Below the pieces are notes generated by a model. The model had not been told where the DNA came from. It saw only the letters and a program-made list of their open reading frames with translations, and ran no database searches. This document shows positions 14,124 to 16,889 of a stretch of 16,889 bases of DNA, in pieces. This stretch comes from DASTHS01 sp035718085. Its GTDB lineage: Bacteria; Actinomycetota; Acidimicrobiia; Acidimicrobiales; Palsa-688. The stretch covers positions 1 through 16,889 of the forward strand of contig DASTHS010000249.1 in NCBI GenBank assembly GCA_035718085.1. The letters are read 5' to 3'. Every line of letters starts with the position of its first letter. Position 1 is the first letter of the stretch. A program made the translations under genes and the position numbers.

Positions 14124-14582
14124 ATGAGGCACTCTGGCCTCGTGGCCCCACAGGGGAGGTCAACGACTCGGTCAGCTGTCTTGGGCATCAGTGGGCTTGT
14201 CATCGCCGTTGCCGTGATGGCCGGATGCGGACAGTCGAAGCCGGTTGACATGAGCGGCAAGCTCAGCGACTCGGGACTGCTGTGCGGGCAACGCGCGTTC
14301 ACGCCAAGTCCCATGGCCAGCCCCACTGGCGTCGACCTTGCGTACGGCGGCCGCATTCCTCGGTCCGTGAACCATCCAGCTCTGCTTCAGTTCACCAACA
14401 GCTGTTACGTCGGCCTCGACGTGGCCATGAATCCGCCCCGGAACGTCAATGTCATCAACAGAGTCGAGGCCAAAGACGGCAAGACGGTCGCCGTGCTCAT
14501 CTGGATGAAACTCGGGCTGACGGCCACCATGACTGTGTCGGACCACGGTCGAGTGGTCGATACCGAACAGCTCCGGGGCTGA
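14124..14582 (+). CDS. Putative small lipoprotein of unknown function
   Basis: The 152-residue product starts with a positively charged n-region (RSTTR), a hydrophobic stretch (AVLGISGLVIAVAV, about residues 18-31) and a lipobox VMAGC with the acceptor Cys35. It is therefore likely exported and lipid-anchored. The mature part has no recognised domain; it contains two further cysteines (in GLLCGQ and NSCYVG) that could form a disulfide, and is predicted to be mostly beta. GTG at 14142 is an alternative start. Codon use is less GC-skewed than in the genes to the left, suggesting later acquisition. It follows the regulator gene by 111 bp on the same strand and is followed by a stem-loop. Confidence 0.7.
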   Translation: MRHSGLVAPQGRSTTRSAVLGISGLVIAVAVMAGCGQSKPVDMSGKLSDSGLLCGQRAFTPSPMASPTGVDLAYGGRIPRSVNHPALLQFTNSCYVGLDVAMNPPRNVNVINRVEAKDGKTVAVLIWMKLGLTATMTVSDHGRVVDTEQLRG

Positions 14583-14591
14583 CGCGGGAAG

Positions 14592-14610
14592 CAGAACCGC
14601 CCGGGTTCTG
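14592..14610 (+). terminator. Stem-loop after the first lipoprotein gene, possible terminator
   Basis: CAGAACC (14592-14598) pairs with GGTTCTG (14604-14610) around a 5-nt loop, beginning 10 nt after the stop codon. No T-run follows, so intrinsic termination is uncertain, though many actinobacterial terminators lack one. Confidence 0.4.
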
Positions 14611-14623
14611 GCGCCACCCTGGG

Positions 14624-14642
14624 GGCATGGCAATGCCATGCC
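14624..14642. promoter_or_regulatory. 19-bp palindrome over the possible start of the second lipoprotein
   Basis: Arms GGCATGGCA and TGCCATGCC flank a single central A. In RNA this can fold as an 8-bp stem with a 3-nt loop. It covers the ATG at 14638, so it may be an operator, a second terminator arm or a start-site-masking hairpin. Confidence 0.4.
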
Positions 14643-15099
14643 GGCGGCACCCTCGGTTGCGGCTGCCGTGGTGGCTGCACGCCATACTCAGCGGCGTGCT
14701 CGCCGGGCGCCTCGGCCGTTCAGGTTGCCAGCTCTTTTCATCTTGGTCGCGGGATGCGAAGCTGCAAGCGTGCATGACCGGGTGGCTCGCGCTGCGCTTG
14801 ACGATGCCCTCGCCGCTGACGCTGAGTCCCTCCACGGCAAGCTCGCGCCCGCGGCCGCCGGACGGCCCGAACTCGGCGCTGCTGCGCTGAGGGACGTGCG
14901 CCGGCGACTGATCGACGAGCTCGGAGAGCTGAACGGCATCGGCTCCCCGGAGCAGCTGACCGTGTTTCAGTTCCCACTCGAGTTCGGGCGAGGCCAGGCG
15001 CAAGCACGGGTGACCATCAACAGCGCAGGCCAGGTCGCTGGCCTCTGGCTTCACTTGCCGTCGTCGTCTGGGCACGACGGGGCCGTCGGGCCTGGCTGA
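14638..15099 (+). CDS. Putative DUF3887-like lipoprotein
   Basis: The 153-residue frame has a basic n-region (RRARRAPRPFRLP), a short hydrophobic core and a lipobox LVAGC with Cys40. The mature part looks like a small DUF3887-type domain: a helical half (ALDDALAADAESLHGKL, then RRRLIDELGELNGIG) and a closing beta half ending ARVTINSAGQVAGLWLHL, the usual end of that family. Function of DUF3887 is unknown. The start is uncertain: ATG 14638 lies in a palindrome, and GTG codons at 14668 and 14671 would give a more standard signal peptide of about 30 residues. It lies 55 bp after the first lipoprotein gene and is convergent with the toxin gene, 54 bp away. Confidence 0.6.
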   Translation: MPAAPSVAAAVVAARHTQRRARRAPRPFRLPALFILVAGCEAASVHDRVARAALDDALAADAESLHGKLAPAAAGRPELGAAALRDVRRRLIDELGELNGIGSPEQLTVFQFPLEFGRGQAQARVTINSAGQVAGLWLHLPSSSGHDGAVGPG

Positions 15100-15153
15100 G
15101 TCGATGCGTCCGGTCCTCCTCGGAGATGCTGCCCAGAGCGCCGGGCCCGAACG

Positions 15154-15471
15154 TCAACGCAGGCCAAGAACCGGCAGGAGCACTTCGTCGACTCCCCAGA
15201 GCTCCTCATGGGTGAGGTGACCGACCAGTGCGCCCAATCGCCGAGCGTCCACGGCGCCGATCTGCTCGACCAGGACGCGAGTGGTCTCGCCCTCGATCTC
15301 GGCTTCAGGCCGGAACGACGCCGCTCTCGCGCTCCGCGATGTCGGAGCGACGATGACCACCGACCGAGGCAGGAACTCGTTGGCCTGGACTACGACAGCG
15401 AAGCGGTCGCCATGCTGTTCGTGGCCGACGCCTTTGGGGAGCCGAAAACGGTGGACATCACCTCGAAGCAC
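15154..15471 (-). CDS. MazF/PemK-family type II toxin
   Basis: The 105-residue protein opens with MLRGDVHRFRLPKGVGHEQH followed by GDRFAVVVQANEFLPRSVVI and VAPTS, which is the beta-strand core of MazF/PemK endoribonuclease toxins; the tail (TRVLVEQIGAVDARRLGALV, then HLTHEEL) matches the family's last strands and helix. Such toxins cut single-stranded RNA at short sites until neutralised by the antitoxin. The usual length is 105-120 residues, so it looks intact. The GTG start at 15471 lies inside the antitoxin gene, a 14-nt overlap typical of translational coupling. The cognate antitoxin is the RHH protein just upstream. Confidence 0.88.
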   Translation of the reverse strand: MLRGDVHRFRLPKGVGHEQHGDRFAVVVQANEFLPRSVVIVAPTSRSARAASFRPEAEIEGETTRVLVEQIGAVDARRLGALVGHLTHEELWGVDEVLLPVLGLR

Positions 15472-15697
15472 GGAGTGCTTCCATCAGTCCTGCTACCGCC
15501 AACATCTCGTCCCGATCCGCTTCGTCAGCCTCGAGTGCAGCCACTTCCGCAGCGAGTACCTGACTGCGGCGGCGGTGTCTCACCTCGCTCAGCAGCGCCG
15601 TCCGAATGGCCTCGGACCGGGTGAGGCCAGCGGCCTCGAGGGTGCGGAGGGCCTTGTCGGCCTCGTCGTCCAGCCTGACCGATATCGCTCGGGCCAC
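15458..15697 (-). CDS. Ribbon-helix-helix antitoxin of the MazF-type toxin
   Basis: This is a 79-residue protein with an N-terminal ribbon-helix-helix DNA-binding domain: strand ARAISVRLDDEADKAL (about 2-17), helices around RTLEAAGLTRSEAIRTALL (about 18-36). The acidic, helical C-terminal part (VAALEADEADRDEMLAVAGL) would wrap and block the toxin. Antitoxins of this type also repress their own operon. It starts with GTG at 15697, chosen because the RHH strand begins directly after it, and precedes and overlaps the toxin gene. Two GTATCAC copies upstream are the likely operator. Confidence 0.88.
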   Translation of the reverse strand: MARAISVRLDDEADKALRTLEAAGLTRSEAIRTALLSEVRHRRRSQVLAAEVAALEADEADRDEMLAVAGLMEALRASR

Positions 15698-15706
15698 GTA
15701 GTCGGG

Positions 15707-15725
15707 GTATCACGTTCTGTATCAC
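15707..15725. promoter_or_regulatory. Tandem GTATCAC repeats, likely antitoxin operator
   Basis: GTATCAC occurs at 15707-15713 and 15719-15725, 12 bp apart, just upstream of the antitoxin GTG. RHH dimers commonly bind tandem half-sites at about one helical turn, and this lies where the promoter should be. Autoregulation is inferred. Confidence 0.5.
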
Positions 15726-15952
15726 ACTTGGTGCCGGTCGGGACACGCCGTCCGCCCGGAGGTAGCGCCGACTCGGCGTCATGCGGGGGGCGAGCGCGTC
15801 AAGGCGCTCCTTCGAGAAGGCGTGCAGGTCGAGCATCGAGGAGACCATGCTCGCGGCGAGCACGCCTGCGAAGGCAACTGCTTCTGTGATCAGTCCTGCT
15901 GCCATCGTCCCGCCGTACTTGGCGCTGAGGGGTGCCGGCGGCGGCACCCGGC
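15726..15952. other. Gap without a confident gene
   Basis: No gene is called here. A minus-strand frame beginning at an ATG at 15905 reads AAGLITEAVAFAGVLAASMV then SSMLDLHAFSKERLDALAP, which looks protein-like for about 50 residues, but it runs on through the toxin-antitoxin promoter and antisense across the antitoxin gene. It may be a gene remnant. No family was recognised. Confidence 0.3.
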
Positions 15953-16618
15953 TCACCGCCTGCCCACGAGCAGCGCACGCACGAACGGCCGCAGCGGCGC
16001 GGTCGAGCCGATCGGCGTGCCGTCGGGGGCGTGCCAGGTGAGCGCCTCGGTGGCGGTGCCGGTCGTCGTCCAGCCGGCGTGGGTGAGGGTGTGGTGGCGC
16101 GGGCACACGAGTGCGCCATTGGTGACGTCGGTGCCGCCGCCGTGCTCCCACGGCAGCACGTGGCGCACGTCGGTGGTGCGGTGCTCGAACCCCGGCCAGC
16201 GGCACCGGCCGCCGTCGCGCACCGCGATGGCCCGCCGCTGGGCGGTCGACCACGTGCGCCGGGCCCGGCCCAGCGCCAGCGGCTCGGCGGTGGTGGGGTC
16301 GACCAGGTGGGTGACGTGGGTTGCGTCGCAGCACACGGCGGCCAGCGTGGCGACGTCTTCGGGGGTGCCGTCGAGGAGGCTGGCGTCACCGGTCGCGTGG
16401 TCGAGCAGGTGGTGCACCATGTGGCGGTCGGCGGCGGGCACGGGGTCGGCGTCGGGGGTGCGGGCCAGCGCCATGAGGGCGTCGGCCCGCCGGCCGGCTG
16501 CGCCGCCACCGGCCAACGGGGCCTCCGCGGTCGGCCCCGGAGAGCCGGTCGCGGCGAGCCGGGCGGCCCGCTCGACGTCGGTGACGGTGCCGGCCCGGGT
16601 CGAGCACTGCCGCCAAGC
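15953..16618 (-). pseudogene. 5'-truncated DUF222/HNH endonuclease remnant
   Basis: The frame encodes the end of a DUF222 domain (DVERAARLAATG and ADALMALARTP) and a C-terminal HNH module (WSTAQRRAIAVRDGGRCRWP, then VLPWEHGGGTDVTNGALVCPRHH). DUF222/HNH proteins are usually 400 or more residues and multi-copy in actinobacteria; here roughly the N-terminal half is missing. An in-frame TAG at 16619-16621 cuts the frame, although related-looking sequence (LWTSLQLKTAGRIARATGTV) continues upstream in the same frame to a TGA at 16778-16780. The usual CRxPGC zinc-site motif reads CRWPGF, losing one cysteine. A shorter product could still start at TTG 16516 or ATG 16474. Most likely it is a decayed copy. 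Confidence 0.75.
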
Positions 16619-16671
16619 CTACGGGCACGCTGTGACCGTCCCGGTGGCCCGGGCGATGCGACCGGCAGTCT

Positions 16672-16693
16672 TCAGCTGAAGACTCGTCCACAG
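16672..16693. repeat. 22-bp direct repeat, copy 1
   Basis: It is identical to 16731-16752. It contains the 12-bp palindrome CTTCAGCTGAAG (16670-16681, overlapping the left end) and TCGTCCACA, one base from the actinobacterial DnaA box TTGTCCACA. It lies upstream of the HNH remnant. Confidence 0.7.
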
Positions 16694-16730
16694 CTCAGCG
16701 GGGGTCGGGGTGTGCGCCCGCTCCGAGTCC

Positions 16731-16752
16731 TCAGCTGAAGACTCGTCCACAG
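16731..16752. repeat. 22-bp direct repeat, copy 2
   Basis: It is a perfect second copy 59 bp to the right of copy 1. As 59 is not a multiple of three, the two copies are read in different frames on the minus strand (as LWTSLQL and VDESSAED), which argues against one intact coding sequence through this stretch. The surrounding region 16619-16847 holds no other recognisable gene. Confidence 0.7.
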
Positions 16753-16847
16753 GCCGGCCCCAGGCCTGGCGCAGCCGTCAGCGGTTGGAAGGGAGGTCGT
16801 CGGGGCGGCAGTTGCGATGGTGCGGCGACGGCGCGCGCAGTCGCGGG

Positions 16848-16889
16848 TCAGCTGGCGGGCTCGCCCTCCGGGCGGAGGCCGTCGTCGAT
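16848..16889 (-). CDS. Possible C-terminal end of a gene running in from the right edge
   Basis: The minus strand reads IDDGLRPEGEPAS and then TGA at 16848-16850. Codon use is strongly GC-ending and the peptide is hydrophilic, as expected of a protein tail. Thirteen residues are too few to name a family, and chance cannot be excluded. Confidence 0.3.
   Translation of the reverse strand: MDDGLRPEGEPAS

Noticed and set aside
14627..14890. Alternative plus-strand frame starting at ATG 14627 over the second lipoprotein
   Set aside because: It ends early, has no recognisable domain, and the competing frame has a lipobox and a DUF3887-like C-terminus.
16684..16751. Replication origin based on DnaA-box-like sites
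   Set aside because: Only two near-matches were seen, both inside the same duplicated 22-bp unit, with no AT-rich unwinding region and no dnaA or dnaN gene nearby.

Overview
The window is high-GC, densely packed DNA with GC-biased third codon positions, many GTG starts and actinobacterial gene families (DUF3072, CaiB-type CoA transferase, DtxR-family regulator, DUF222/HNH endonuclease). This points to an Actinomycetota chromosome. An acidimicrobial-type host is a guess from gene style; no rRNA or taxonomic marker is present to confirm it. No rRNA or tRNA gene, CRISPR array or complete insertion sequence was seen.

Positions 1-4754 are small housekeeping or accessory genes arranged in divergent and convergent pairs: a partial methyltransferase (-), a small acidic protein (+), a short acyl-CoA dehydrogenase-like protein and a DUF3072 protein (both -), an SRPBCC protein (+), a family III CoA transferase (-) and an MFS exporter (+). 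The DUF3072/SRPBCC divergent spacer holds a perfect match to the LexA (SOS) box consensus.

Positions 4688-8857 are a seven-gene minus-strand operon for a multisubunit cation/proton antiporter. In transcription order it runs MrpE, MrpF, MrpG, DUF4040 (MbhD-like), an MbhE+MrpB fusion, MrpC and MrpD. All six junctions are 4-nt GTGA overlaps. The order matches the antiporter module of archaeal membrane-bound hydrogenase (MbhA to MbhH). The large NuoL-like part of MrpA is absent, and no hydrogenase gene is present.

Positions 8958-14012 hold a 14-TM DHA2-family drug exporter (-), DNA polymerase I (polA, -) and, divergently, a DtxR/MntR-type metalloregulator (+). polA and the regulator are separated by 35 bp containing a perfect 9-bp-arm inverted repeat; each arm doubles as a TAGGCT -10 element exactly 6 nt upstream of a GTG start. 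Many lone genes in the window look leaderless in the same way.

Positions 14013-16889 look like an accessory region with less GC-skewed codon use. It holds two small putative lipoproteins, an RHH antitoxin/MazF-type toxin pair with a direct-repeat operator candidate, a decayed DUF222/HNH endonuclease, a 22-bp direct repeat and the last codons of a further minus-strand gene at the edge.
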